Shown: positions 21,085 to 33,432, numbered from the stretch's first letter. The stretch: DNA of 64,000 bases from Dryas octopetala (GCA_963921425.1 OY992833.1:12999738-13063737), one strand, 5' to 3'. Notes: generated by a model not told the origin, from the sequence alone. A program made the numbers and translations.

Positions 21085-22158
21085 TAGAAGAATCATAATT
21101 GGCTTTTCCCTCTAACGTCTCATTTCTCTTCTTTGGTTTTTTTTTTTTTTTCTTCTGTTTTTTGTTTTTGTTTTCTTTTCCGCTTACTTTCTTGAATTGG
21201 CTTCATTTCTCTTTGAAATGGACTTTAGATAATATTCTTTCTCATTGTTTGAAAGTTGCATTTTAAGGTCATTCTGCACAAAACAACCATTTTGGTTATA
21301 TAAGAATGCATAAACTGTGGTATTCCAAGTATACTTAATTTAACATATGGAGAATGATATAAAATTTAGTAATGTAACTATTGCATAAAGTTAAATCATT
21401 AAACATCTAAATTATAGTAACAAATTATGTAATTTATATTAGAGATAATTAGGCTTGGATCATTTAGAAAAATAATTTTTAGATGGAGACCGAGGGTGTT
21501 TTAAAATATATAAGAAAATCTTTTTAATTCATAATAAAGTTATTTTAATTTATATGAATTTTTTTTTAATTCATAATAAAGTTATTTTAATTTATAAGAA
21601 AATTTTTTTAATTAATAATAAAGTCTTCCCCCGATTTGAAGAATATTTCCCCTCCTAGGGTGTAGAGGCTGCTTTTGTCCAAAATTCCGAAGTTAAAACC
21701 TAACATAAAGCTGTCAAAAAAAAAATAAAAAAACTTAATTAAAAATCTTAAATCACTACTAATTTTAGTCTACTGTATTCTAAGTCTCGCTTTATATTAT
21801 ATATAAATAAATCATTAACAGATGGCAACGATAAGCATCACTAGCTATGCTACAATTTCTCATAAGTGTAGTCTGAGCTTAGCTATTGACAAAGCAAGCA
21901 ACACGCCTTCTAAGAAGTCCAAAAGGGAGTACATAACATGGTAGGAATCTGAGAAAGCAAATATGTCAACCAATTATTAAATCCTTTATGCTGCCAAGTG
22001 CCAAACCTTGTATTCGGTATACATCATCATGGGTTATCACTTATCAGTGATACTAACCCAAACAAGTTGCTGCCAGTGCATCACCAAATAAGAACACTTT
22101 CATTTGCGGTGGAGTTTCAAAATCACAATTTCAAACCCTAAACATTTTAAAATCATAA
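21085..22158. other. AT-rich spacer with a short tandem repeat
   Basis: No gene seen. At about 21517-21625 a unit of roughly 45 bp (ttaattcataataaagttat) is repeated about three times with changes. Confidence 0.5.
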
Positions 22159-22351
22159 TTTCTCAAAGGAAAAAATTTACAAACAGGACACATACTTTGA
22201 TGATTGTTTCATGAATTAATTACTCTAAGATACATGACAAACATTTTATTTAACTTCTACTATACCTATTGTTCAAATTTAACAATAAGGTCACATTTGT
22301 AAGTTATGATATTAAAAAAATATGTTATTAAAAAAATATGTTACTTTTTTT

Positions 22352-22355
<4 letters not shown>

Positions 22356-22409
<54 letters not shown>
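22356..22409. repeat. (CT)n microsatellite
   Basis: About 27 uninterrupted ct units. Open frames across it, on both strands, are artefacts of the repeat. Confidence 0.97.
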
Positions 22410-22411
<2 letters not shown>

Positions 22412-22789
22412 GATCCACACTGCTCCACACCGAAGCTTCTTGCTCCGGCCTTCCCCCAACGAATGGCGACCACCGGTGTGCTCCCTACACCAGCGCCGAC
22501 TCAACCCACCCTCCCCGCTGCCGGTTGGCCGCCACCTGCAGCAAATCGATGCAAGAAAGGGGAGTAATGCCACCGACTTCCTCTTTCTCTCTCTCTCTCT
22601 GTGCTTGATCGAAGCCTTCTAATGGATCTGCTCCGAGCTTGATCGAAGCCTTCTAGATCTGCTCTGACCACTTCGACTTCTCCTCGATTGGGCATGATCA
22701 CAGCTTGTGGTACGTAGACTCCTACTTTGATTTCTTATCAGTAGAAGGTTCCTGTTTTTTTTTTTTTTAAGTTCAATTTCTGAAACTGC

Positions 22790-23215
22790 AATTTCTGGAA
22801 CATTACAAGTGAACTAAAACTGCAGTTTATTGGAGTTGCAGTTACTAACTGCAGTTTCTGAAACTGAAAAATTAACTGAAACTGCAGTTTATTTGAGTTG
22901 CAACTGCAGTTTCAGAAATTGCAAATGAATTGAAACTGCAGTTTCAGAAACTGCAAATGAACTGAAACTGCAGTTTATTTGAGTTGCAAGCTTGCAGTTG
23001 CAGTGTAAGTAAAACTGCAGTTTCTGAAACTGCAAGTGAACTGAAACTGCAGTTTATTGGAGCTGCAGTTATTAACTGCAAGTGAAACTGCAGTTTCTGG
23101 AACTGCAAAGCGAACTGAAACTGCAGTTTATTGGAGCTGCAGTTACTAACTGCAAGTGAAACTGCAAAGCGAACTGAAACTGCAGTTTTTTTGGAGTTGC
23201 AGGCTTGCAGTTGCA
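22790..23215. repeat. Irregular tandem array of CTGCAGTT units
   Basis: Variants of gaaactgcagtttattggag and gtttctgaaactgcaagtga alternate many times. The period is irregular, about 20 to 60 bp. The core ctgcagttt is itself nearly palindromic. The array lies entirely within the nested element. Confidence 0.85.
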
Positions 23216-24064
23216 GAACGATGCTTGTGAGTGAAGATGAACAATTGGCGATTTGGTAAAGTTGAAGAAAGAGATCGATTTGGCAAAAAAAAAAAAATAT
23301 CAGTTTTGGGCTGTTTGTGTAGTTGGTTTGTTTATGATGCATTTCTTTTGGAAGGTGTCCACATATTGTATTTTGGGGGGCTGGTAAATAGTGTCCGCAA
23401 GTTAATAAAAATAGATTGAGTGGTTTTGGTTAATATTTTGCTTTGTCAGTACCTTATAATTAATGGACTCTTGTTTCATTTCAGGACATTAATTTTGCTT
23501 TGTGTTAATGAAGGACACATACTTTCATTTTGTGTTAATTAAGAACCATGTTTTTTTCAGTTTTTATCTCAACTTTGGCCCGACGTTGGACCGATCAAAA
23601 CTCCACCAAATTCAGAAAAATCATATTGGGTTTAAAGATATGTATCTCCTCTTTACAAATATATAAAGATTACCCAAATCGGATCTCTACAACTCCAGAT
23701 AATCGGCCCTAAAGTAGAGTACCCGAAATTATTTGATTTTCCAAATTTTTTTTCAGAGGTCCGATTGGACAGTTTCGGGTACCCTACTTTTGGGCCAATT
23801 ATCTGGAGTTGTAGATGTTCGATTTAAGTGATTTTTATATGGTTGTAAAGAGGAGATGCATAACTTTAAACTAAGTATAAGTTTGCTAAATTTGGTAAAG
23901 TTTTGATGGGTCCAATGTCGAGCCAAAGTTGAGATAAAACATGGTCCTTAATTGACACAAAATAAAAGTATGTGTCATTCATTAACACGAATCAAAATTA
24001 ATGTCCTGAAATGAAACAGTCATCAAAGTATGTGTCCTGTTTGTAAATTTTTTCCTTTCTCAAA

Positions 24065-25536
24065 ATTGACAAGCAAGACCATGGGAAAAAGAAAGCCCAT
24101 GATTAGAGGAGTAGGAATATACCATAATCAAGTTGAGTCACCGTACCATAATCAAGTTGAGTCACCGTCGAGTTCGCAGGAAAGCCGCTACTTCTCGGCT
24201 TCAATCTGCCGCCGTCACTGGGTGGTTGGACGATCGAAGGCCATGGGAAGGAAGATGAGAGAGAAGAGAGCATGGAGAGGTGGTCTCGCCGCCATCCATG
24301 GCCGGACGGCGATGCATCGAGGAGAGAGAGGTGAAGAGAGAGAAGAGAAAAAAATGAGAGAGATTCATATTTGAAATGTGAGAAATGAAAAATACAAAGA
24401 GAAAACGGAGAATAAGACAGAGCAAATTAAGTGGACTAGGGAAAAAAAAAGTGGGCCGAATGGAAATTACATTGACCCGCTGGGAAGCCCAATTAAATGG
24501 GTGGACTATACTGGAATGAGGTAGCCCAAAATGGGTGTTTTGATAATTCTCCGAACATATATTAACTTAAATAAAATGTACAAGATTGAATTAGTTGTAG
24601 AAAAAAAGGACAAACAATTAAGTCCGACCTAAATATTATGTACAAAGTATATATTAACCTAAATACAATGAACAAAATATATATTTATGCGACCTTCTAA
24701 TTAAAAGTTTGAAAATAAATTATTAGATGCAATCAATGCACCATACACATAGCATTTGGATGTGGTTCATCAGTCCAACGAAATTATGATATATGACATA
24801 TATTATAGCATACCATCTCATCATTATCATTAGATTCTAATATTTGCATTTAAAATATCAACTATCTCATTCCATATTTTGTTTTTCAAAAGACGAATTA
24901 AAAGAGAAAGTTTGGTTTCTGAAGACATTTAAAACTTAAACCCAAATGTCTTCTTAGATTAACACTAGCTAGTGAGACACCCAACTAGAGTCAACCCCAC
25001 TCCATCCCATTAAACTAAGAACATCAAAACGAATTCGTTGTAGATTAATAATAATAAGACCAAAAACTTTACAATTGAAAACCCACCTTGCTAGGTTATA
25101 GGCAATTTAATTAGAAGTTGTAGGAACTATACTTGATAATCCAACTATCAACATCACAAGAGAGGTAGAGTCCACATGCCATATTCCACAAAAAAATGAA
25201 TCTGCAATGGTGACATCTAATTAATATTTAATCAAGAAGTATATGTTGTTGGAGTAGTTCAATTGGAATGGCTATATAATTACTCCTATGCACCCAAGTT
25301 CAATCCCCCTCCTTCCTAATAAAAAAATCGAGAAATGTATGATTTATCAAATCATATGCTTTTTAATTGAGAAATTTAACTTGATCACCATTCATAGATA
25401 GGATTTGATAAATAATTAAAGCATACATTCCTCAATATTAAAACTAACAAATTACAAAATCAATAATTCCAACCATCAAAGTAATCAATTTATAATGCTT
25501 GTAGAGTACAAACAAGCGCGCTCTTACTTATTCCAA
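24065..25536. other. Spacer with a GC-rich fragment
   Basis: No gene I can name. A 24-bp direct repeat (taccataatcaagttgagtc...) occupies about 24119-24166. The stretch 24180-24350 is GC- and GA-rich and exon-like, resembling in style the interior of the element at 25546-27544. The text at 24550-24690 resembles 7800-7900. The remainder is AT-rich. Confidence 0.45.
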
Positions 25537-25650
25537 ATAAAGAAATAGTCTGTGATTTTAAACCCCCTAATCACTTAAAAAATTTGCCTAAACCCCCGCC
25601 TATCTAGAAACTCTTTCAAAACCCTCTATAACTTATAATCCTAAATTACC

Positions 25651-25710
25651 CTTCTGACGCGCGCTGACGTATGCTGACGAGTGCTGACGCATGCTGACAC
25701 GTGCTGACAT
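25651..25710. repeat. 10-bp tandem repeat, six units
   Basis: Six successive 10-mers share the core gctgac (for example gcgctgacgt, atgctgacga, gtgctgacgc). The period is exact. Confidence 0.95.
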
Positions 25711-26679
25711 CACTGTAACTGAATTTTAGTGAAACTATTTTTTTTGTTTTTTTCTGGAATTGAAGTTTTTGCTAAAACTCAATATTTCGCTAAAACTAAA
25801 ATCAAACACTGAAATTGAATTTCATTACACTAAAACTGAATTTCAAGAATTCAGTTACATTGAAACTGAATTTCAAGAATTCAATTACACTGAAACTGAA
25901 TTTCAAGAATTCAATTACACTGAATTAAAGAATTCAGTTAATTATGAATTTACTTACTGAAACTGAATTAAGTAATGAAACAATTACACCTTGACTAAAA
26001 TGCAATTACACCTTAATTAAAAAATAATTACACCTTCACTAAAACAATTACACTTCACTAAAACAGTTACACCTTTACAGAATTCCGTTTCACTAAAAAG
26101 AACACAACAACCTTATCAAAAAAAAAAAAAAAAACAATACAACAAGCCATCGAGATGAGAGGAGTATCCAACACAGCAAACCATCGATGTGAGCCTATCA
26201 AACAACTATAGACTAAATTCAGTTTCAGTCTGAATTCAATTTCAGTGAATTCAGTTTCATTGCATTCATTAAATTCAAATACAGTTAACTAAATGCACTG
26301 AAACTGAATTCAGTGAAATTGAATTTAGTGAAACTGAAACCCTAGACAACGTCGTCCGATCACCTCACGCGCAACGAGTACACGACAGTTGCCACTGCCT
26401 CGATCTGTTTCTACCTGCAAATTTGATTTATCATATTTCAGAACCATAATTTCATTCAAAATTCATTTAAAACTCATGTTTCACGAACTGAAACTTTTTA
26501 ATCAATAAATGTAGGCTTAAAGTTCCCTATCCAACTACTGTTTTTCTGAACATCAACTAATAATTTAAATAATAATGGAAATTAACCTTTAAAACCATCT
26601 CTGAGCTCAAATCCAAATTACACACAAGAACAATCCAAAAATTTAGTTTTACATTGTTTGACGTGTCAAGATAATTCAC

Positions 26680-26905
26680 CTGACAGTTTCAATCCAGAAG
26701 CTCTCATCCAAGAAACAAGCATCTGCTAATAGGCAGAAACAAAAGAAACCACTACTAAATCTCATCCAATTAATGGTGTACCAAAATAAATTACGAGTTT
26801 GAAGATTCCATTACTCTACCTGGTTTTGCAAGACAGTGGCAAAATCACCATTATCCAATGCTTGGCATACATGGACAAGCTTATCAGGAAGCCAACATAG
26901 CAAGC
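26680..26905 (-). pseudogene. Captured SEC31-like gene fragment (two exon pieces)
   Basis: On the minus strand, 26820-26905 translates to LPDKLVHVCQALDNGDFATV followed by LQNQ, resembling the conserved C-terminal segment of plant SEC31 COPII coat proteins as I remember it (CQALDN.DF..ALQIQ). It ends at a gt donor (gtagag). After about 100 bp, an ag acceptor precedes 26680-26722, whose frame gives DESFWIETV, comparable to the DE-x-FW block that follows in SEC31; one base seems lost. The intron is kept, so a genomic segment was captured. No complete protein is possible. The assignment rests on a short match. Confidence 0.45.
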
Positions 26906-27553
26906 CAACTGAAACTGATGTAGGTATGGTGACTGAGAGGGGTGAAATGGTTACAGATCGCCACCTCCGATCGCCATCTCAGGTCGTCGATCTCCAGAGA
27001 AATCGAGAGCGTCATAATGTCCAAGAGCACCAGCAGACTCTGGACAACAAGAGGAATCCATCCATGGTGGTCCGGCACCTCGTCGTCGTCGAAATCGGCT
27101 GATCGCGGACGAGGGAGCTCGGGTCTTCCTAGACCCGATCTGACGTCGACGCTTGGTTTCACGACACATGGAGGGCATAGGAAGAAGAGGGAGGAGAGAC
27201 GAGAAGATCGAGACTGGTCTCGCCGTCAACTGTCGCTAGACGATAGAGCACGCGCCATCGACAGTCGCGTGGGGAGAGAACGCACCATATGAGAGAGATA
27301 GAGCACAGAAGTGAAAGAGAGAGAGCGTGAGAATGAGAGAAATAAAAATGGAAAACTGATTTTGAATAGCCTAGGTTTATAATAGGGATATTAAAACAAA
27401 AAGGGGTCAAACCAAACTGGGTGTTAGTTGACCAGGGGGTTATGGGAGAGTTTAAGTGACTAATAGGGTTTTGGGAGAGATTGATTTAGGGTGGGGGTTA
27501 TGAGAGAACCTATCTCTAAATAGGGGGTTAGTAATAATTTACATATAAAGAAA

Positions 27554-28942
27554 AATACAATAAGAGATATCTGAGTTACATACAATACAACTTGTGTACT
27601 ATACTCCACAAACACTCATTACACTATATATCAAAATAGTGAGAAGAACCTACCCAGTCAAAACTGTAATATTATATTGTTGACCCCCAAAAGTTGAGGA
27701 TCCTGTTTTCACTTTACTTCAATTAAAGATTATTATTAATGCATTGTTTTAATCATGGATATTTCATCAAGTTTGTCAAAAATTTCGTTAAAAGTTGATC
27801 ACGTAACCTGCACATGACCAACTTTTAAAGGCAAAATTGTATTACCATTTAAAAAATGGTTATAAAAAATTAAAAATAATTAAATAATAAAAATCTAAAA
27901 AAAAAAAAAAAGGAGGATGCAGAACCCTCCCACCACCGACCATCCCCTCCCTCCTTCCTCTCCCTCCTCTCCATCACTGGCCGACCGGCCCCTCACCGTC
28001 GACCCCTTCCCTACCTTCTCCCGCCGTCACCTCCTTCCTCTCTCTCTCTCTCTCTCTCTCCCTCCCTCCCTCCTCCTCTCCCTCATTGGATGACCGGCCC
28101 CCCACCGTCGAACCCTTCCCTACCTTCTCTCGTCGGCACCTCCTTCCTCTCTCCCTCTCTCTCTTTCTACTGGGTGCGAACGCCACCGGCAGTAGACAGA
28201 CATAAAGAGAAAGAGAAAGAGAAGAGAAAAAGAGAGAGAAAGAGAAAGAAAAATAAAAAGAGAGAGAAAGAGACAAAAAGAGAGAGAAAGAAAGCAAAAA
28301 AAAAAAAGAAAAGAAAGAAAGATGGAGTAGAAGGGAGAGGAGGGTTGCCGCCGCTGGGGGAGGGGGGTCGTTGGCGGTGGCCAGCCAAGGGAAAGAGAAG
28401 GTAGGGGTGGTGAGGGTCGGTGGTGGGGAAGGTTTCTCCATCCCTTTTCCTTTTTTGTTTTCATATAAATTTTTTATATAATATATTTTTTTTATTTTTT
28501 TTTATAATTATAAATCCTTAATTGAAAATAAGGGTATAGTTAGTCATTTTACTAAAATTTTCTCATATATATATATATATATATTTTATCTCAACTGTTA
28601 CTATTTGACACTCACTGACTTTTTTACTTATACCTTATTTCATTAGTTGTTGTATGATCAATCAGAAGTAAAATTTGACCCAAAAAAAAAAAGATCAGAA
28701 GTAAAAACAAAAAAAACAAAACTCTGTTTGTAACCATCATTTAAACAAAACTCAGTATTTAAGAAATTATATGCTCTAATTTCCTTGTTTGGATCTATAA
28801 TTATTGAATTTTGTAAATTCTATGTGGAAAAAAACTTGAGATTTGAAGGCTGTAAATTTCAAACTTAAATTCCACCTAAATTGGTGTCATTTTCAAAATT
28901 CCAATTTTTATATAAAAAAAAAGGTCGTGTGCACCCATCACT
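27554..28942. other. Spacer with a CT-rich / GA-rich low-complexity core
   Basis: AT-rich margins enclose 27910-28440. There a block of about 115 bp (ccgaccggcccc, caccgtcga, cccttccctaccttctc) is present twice in tandem, followed by a long GA-rich stretch. ORFs across this on both strands are compositional. A (TA)n tract lies at about 28566-28585. It may be another non-autonomous element, but I found no target duplication. Confidence 0.5.
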
Positions 28943-28956
28943 TTGCCAATTAATTA

Positions 28957-29380
28957 CAATACCACCACCACCACTACCACCATGCCGCAGTTACCATCAC
29001 CATCACCACCACCGTCACCACCACTGCCACCGCCACCTTCGCCGCCACCATCACCACCACAACCACTGACACCACTTCCGCCGCCACCACCACCTCTGCC
29101 ACCACTACGACCGCCACCGCCGCCACCGTCACCACCACCACCGACACCGCCACCACCACTACCACCGCCCGCTGCCACCACCACTGACACCACCTCCACC
29201 GCCACCACCACAGCCGCCACTACTGCCACCACCGTCACCACCACTGACACTGCCACCACCACCACAACTAACACCGCCACCAGTACCACCACACCGACAT
29301 TGACACCGCCGCCGCCGCCTCCATCACCACCACCATCGCCGTTGCCGTCGCCACCATCACCGCCAATGAATCTGTTGCTG
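28957..29380. repeat. CCA/CCG trinucleotide-rich low-complexity tract
   Basis: More than 400 bp of imperfect cca, ccg and act triplets. This yields Pro/Thr-rich frames on the plus strand and Gly/Val-rich frames on the minus strand. No signal peptide, conserved domain or splice structure supports a gene. Confidence 0.85.
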
Positions 29381-29885
29381 CCACCTCCAATACCCCAATT
29401 TTTGCCACCACCATTTCTTTCACTGCTCATGGGCCATCACCCCTACTACCATCATCAACTGACCAAAAACATCATTTTTATTGTTGCCACCATCACCATC
29501 ACTCTTTTATAAAACTATTATAAATTTCATATTTAAATTCCATTATAATTACATTTATCCAAATAAGAGAATTTACAAATTCTAAAATTTTAAATCACGT
29601 CATTTTTAATTCCGTCATTTGTGAATTCCTTAGTAGTTTCAAATTACTTCATCCAAACACACCATAAAGAAAAATACATCTCACTTGTATGCTACCCAAA
29701 AAAAAAAAAAAAATTATTCATAAAATGTTGATCTCAATTATTCTCAACAACATAATGAAATTAATAATATTCACAACAAAATATAAGATATTATTAACTC
29801 ATTTAATGAACATGTGAAGTACGATGGAAATTGTCACACGTTTGAGAAGTTGTGTGAACAAAAAATAAAGTAAGTTGAGTAACCC

Positions 29886-30085
29886 TTGAGAGTCCTCGCA
29901 GTCGCACACACACGCACACCCATTCTTTTCTTCTCTCCTTGTTCAGCGGCGGCCACCACCCTCTCAGTCTCTCATCTCATCTCATTCTCTCTCCATCACA
30001 GCCCGATCCTTCACTCTTCTCTCGCTCATCTCTCAGATCTTTCTCTCTTCTGCCGCCGTTGGATTGCTTCGTTGCCACTCTGCAG
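29886..30085 (+). promoter_or_regulatory. Probable 5'UTR exon of the PIN1 parvulin gene
   Basis: A CT-rich leader ending in ctctgcag followed by gtaaac, a good splice donor. The copy at 590-1130 preserves this exon-intron boundary. The acceptor is probably near 30866 (ttttgtatag) or slightly later. The 5'UTR intron contains a diverged direct duplication (about 30545-30640 and 30735-30830, sharing atcaatttgaatatt and tatatcctttcatttta). Confidence 0.55.
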
Positions 30086-31036
30086 GTAAACTTCAGATTT
30101 CATGAAAGTTTTCTGTTCTTCGTAATTTCTTTTAACTTTTGGAAACAATCGTTGAAATATTACTGAAATCTTGTAATTCTGTGCAATTACTAGTATTACT
30201 TAAAGAATGGTAGCTTTATTTTATTTTTCTTTGTATGTATTATTATTCTTGGAGTAGTACTGAAAAAATCTAATAATTATCTGCAATTACTGGTAAGTTG
30301 GTGGCCCGGATATAAAGAATTAGGCTTAACTATTTTTCTGTATTGTTAAATGGCTTTTGAAGTTTATTTTAATCCTTAATTTTAAATAATGCACGGAAAT
30401 ACCCCAAAATAGTTATACTTTATTTTTGTATAGAACAGCACCAGTTGAAGCCCTGGTCAGTCTAAAAAAATGACAAAGCTTCGGTTTTGTCACATTTAAA
30501 GGGGATGGGTAAGGATGGATTGCCATTGTTTTTCGTTTTCTCGATGGCTATCAATTTGAATATTTTTTTTGGGAAGTTTAATAAATACTGTTAAAATCCT
30601 CTGTATATCCTTTCATTTTAGATTCAAATCTATGAATAAATTAATTTTAAATGAAAACCCCGGTGAAAATGTCCTTGTACAGACTACAAAGAGAAAATGT
30701 TATTGTATTAGAGCTCTGTGTTTGAGCTGTCATAGTTATCAATTTGAATATTATTTGTGGGAAGAATGAATATTATCAAATTTCTCTATATATCCTTTCA
30801 TTTTACATTCATATTCATGAGGCTAATTTTATACGAAATATAAGAAGAAACCAACAATTACAGTTTAAATGTCTTTTGTATAGAAGTAAGCGTTATACGA
30901 GCTCTGAGTCTGATCTGCAAAGATAGAGCCGTCCGATCGTAAGAGAAAGAAAGCCACTTCTTCAATTTTGGCGGCAGATCACACAGATAAGGACAAAGAC
31001 AAAAGGCAGGGCAACAACAAAAGCAAAAAGACCAAA

Positions 31037-32346
31037 ATGTCCTCGTCATCGGGGAATCAGGTGAGGGCTTCCCACATACTGATCAAGCACCAAGGTTCCA
31101 GAAGAAAGGCCTCTTGGAAGGATCCTGAGGGCCGCGTCATCAGGAACACCACCCGAGACTCTGCGGTCTCTCAACTCAAGGCCCTCCACGATGACATTGT
31201 TTCCGGAAAGGCCAAGTTCGATGACCTGGCCTCTCAGTACTCTGATTGCAGCTCTGCCAAACGCGGTGGTGATCTCGGTCAGCGCCTAACTTAATTTACT
31301 TCACAATGTTCACAATAGGGTTTAGTTCTACAACTGTGTGAAAAATCCAAACAGATATTTTGCAAAGAACTCCTTTATTATGGAGTATAGACTGTAGTAA
31401 ATAGTATCTAAAGTTTGAGCTTGAATTTTCTTTATAAGAAGCAATTTTACTGAAGCCAAAACACCTTGAAATTCTTGTGGACACACTGTGAAAAAAACAG
31501 CTAATACAATAAATCTTTGGCTATCAGCCTATCATACAACAACTGAAGCATCTAGATAAGAACAGCTTTTCAATCTGCAAAAATAGAAAAAAGTGGAATT
31601 TCCCAAAACTCTCAAGAACCCATGCCCAAAGTGACACCCAAAACCTTACTTTATCTGCCTTTAAAATCTTCAAAAATCCTTTTATTTTTTCCTGATCACA
31701 ACTCTAAAACAGGCATAATCTCACAATTTTATAACACCTTTGCCTTCTTTCTTTCCGACTTTCCCCATATGCCTTGAGTCTTCCACAAAAAAAGTGCAAG
31801 CTGTTGGTATTTCTCAACATAGTCCAGTATGAGCTTTCATTTCGGATCAACTGCAACCTCAACTTCAGAAAATGAATGTCTTTCACTTAATTAGATGTTG
31901 ATTAGAAGGGTTTCAATTGAATTTCTTTGCATATATTGTGTGCATATTCTCAACCGTTAAATAACATATTGATGGGTTTTACATGCGATGTTTCCCTTGT
32001 CATCTATCTTTGCTAGTTTTTTGCATTTTTGTAATTGCAAGGGTTAATTCTAATGGATTTATTCAGCCTGTTTTCCCTTGAGTTGTATTCCTCAATTGAA
32101 TTTTGTTTTGATATATCATTGTTGACTATTTACTTGACAGTAACGGCTCATCTAAATTAACACTTTCTGAATTAAATTTCATAATATAATATATGGTATT
32201 GGGTATAAATTATTGTTGCAGGGCCTTTTGGCCGGGGCCAGATGCAGAAGCCTTTCGAAGAAGCAACATTTGCTCTCAAGGTTGGCGAGATAAGCGATAT
32301 TGTGGATACAGACAGTGGAGTTCATATCATCATGAGAACTGGTTGA
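31037..32346 (+). CDS. PIN1: PIN1-type peptidyl-prolyl cis-trans isomerase (parvulin), spliced
   Basis: Two coding exons, 31037-31277 and 32222-32346 (TGA), give 121 residues. The single rotamase domain spans nearly the whole protein: [52 protein letters not shown] and [13 protein letters not shown]. The Arg pair in GSRRKASW fits the phosphate-binding site for pSer/pThr-Pro substrates, and the Cys in SDCSS is the active-site Cys. There is no WW domain, as in plant PIN1At. It should isomerise phosphorylated Ser/Thr-Pro bonds in nucleus and cytosol; in Arabidopsis PIN1At has been linked to flowering and auxin transport. Frame upstream of the ATG is open to 30968 but has no in-frame ATG, so the start MSSSSGNQ is used. 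The intron is 944 bp. Confidence 0.93.
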
Positions 32347-33432
32347 GCATTGCGAGTGAAACTTGTTTATATTTGAGCGAATCCACTTATCTTTTGAGAT
32401 ACAATATGTTCCTTATGTTAATGCCTATGGCTGGCTGGCTATTTTTAATTGTTTGAAGTGATTGTCTCATTGATGTTTCAGTACCTAAAGATGGATTTGA
32501 GCATTGTATCTCATAACATATTATTCCGCGAAAGTTATGGTTGTGGTTTGAATTTGCTATAAAAAAGGTTCTCTTTTCATCCATGTATATGTTATGCTGA
32601 TAATGATATGATCTGAATTAGTTGAGGGGAGTGCTATTTATGCTCTCGCAAGCACCTCCTGCATGCAGTGTTACTAGCGATCTTTTTTGTTAATTCAAAT
32701 ACTCGAACATCTAGATGATTTTAGTAACTGGGTAATTGAAAGGAATTTTAGAGAAAGCAAGTGACTGTCAAGTCCTTGAGCTGCTGCTTCCAGGGAAAAA
32801 GAAAAAGCGCAGTGAACTGCTTGTGATATTTATACAACTTTTTATTTTTATTAAGTGATATATATTTTTATTTCATTTCCATCCCTCTACTTTTTTATGG
32901 AGTTTTTTCTGATTTGAGTTTCTGATCTGGTTTTCTCTTGAATCCACCAGATCGGTTTCCTCTCCCCCAGCATACCCACCCAACATACAGTAACTTAGTA
33001 CTTTTGGATTTGTGCAATTTTTATATAAATTCATAATGAAATTCATTTTATTTGGCCAAATGCCTCATTGAAGCAGAGTCAGAGCTCACAGTGCACCGTT
33101 TTCTTCATCCTCTGCCTTAAGGCCCTTAATCAAGGTTAGTGGAATAGTGGGTCTTCATTCCCTTCTTTTCAGTTCCATGTTCTTTGCTCAACAGGTTTAA
33201 TCAAGACCCAGTTCCTCTTCATTTCAATTTTCTGAATCAGTAATCTATGAACTTGAATTTCTCGGCCGGCTTGTTATGATTTACAAACCTAAATAGAGAA
33301 ACGCCAAAAAATGAGGACTTAATAGTGAGATGGGCAAATAGGCTTTTATGAAGAGATGTCAAGGAATTAAGTTAACACTGATGTCTTGACTTATATTGCC
33401 TTGTTTATTAAGGAATCTATGCAAATAGGGTA
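32347..33432. other. PIN1 3'UTR and spacer
   Basis: The 3'UTR probably occupies the first 250 bp or so. The remainder is AT-rich, and I see no gene. Confidence 0.4.

Larger units (their letters stand above)
22213..23470. mobile_element. Nested Mutator-like element with gene-like GC-rich interior
   Basis: Bounded by 9-bp duplications ttgtttcat at 22204-22212 and 23471-23479, which lie inside the outer element. The ends are weakly inverted (attaatta, then taag.tac, then tgacaaa on both sides). The interior holds a (CT)n tract, a GC-rich exon-like stretch at 22410-22600 that I could not assign, and a tandem array based on aactgaaactgcagttt. It could be a Pack-MULE. Confidence 0.65.
22168..24055. 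mobile_element. Palindromic Mutator-like element, split by a nested insertion
   Basis: The ends are inverted: ggaaaaaatttacaaacagg on the left, complement on the right. Exact 9-bp target duplications tttctcaaa lie at 22159-22167 and 24056-24064. The part from 23480 to 24055 is a near-complete palindrome centred near 23745 (arms share caggacattaattttg, ctcctctttacaa, tctggagttgtag). Removing the nested element at 22213-23470 and one target copy leaves a foldback element of about 620 bp. Related internal text occurs in the 7067-7625 element. Confidence 0.8.
25546..27544. mobile_element. Mutator-like element, candidate Pack-MULE
   Basis: Flanked by identical 9-bp duplications ataaagaaa (25537-25545 and 27545-27553). 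The inverted ends share gt, att and aacccccta, and the subterminal regions on both sides carry repeated aaacccc/accctct text (its complement on the right). The interior includes a 10-bp tandem array, a long gaaactgaattt-rich stretch (25790-26340), a SEC31-like gene fragment on the minus strand and a GC-rich region at 26950-27280. Confidence 0.7.

Noticed and set aside
22306..22622. ORFs of 80-100 aa on both strands over the CT repeat.
   Set aside because: Poly-Ser/Leu and Arg/Glu frames generated by (CT)n.
27974..28464. 155-aa and 114-aa minus-strand ORFs.
   Set aside because: Compositional frames over CT/GA-rich sequence; no conserved motif.
28943..29512. 189-aa proline-rich ORF (and Gly/Val-rich ORF on the other strand).
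   Set aside because: Pure consequence of a cca/ccg trinucleotide tract, with no domain, signal peptide or splice support.
30968..31036. N-terminal extension of PIN1 (Lys/Asp-rich).
   Set aside because: It would need a TTG start; no in-frame ATG, and known plant PIN1 proteins start near MSSSS.
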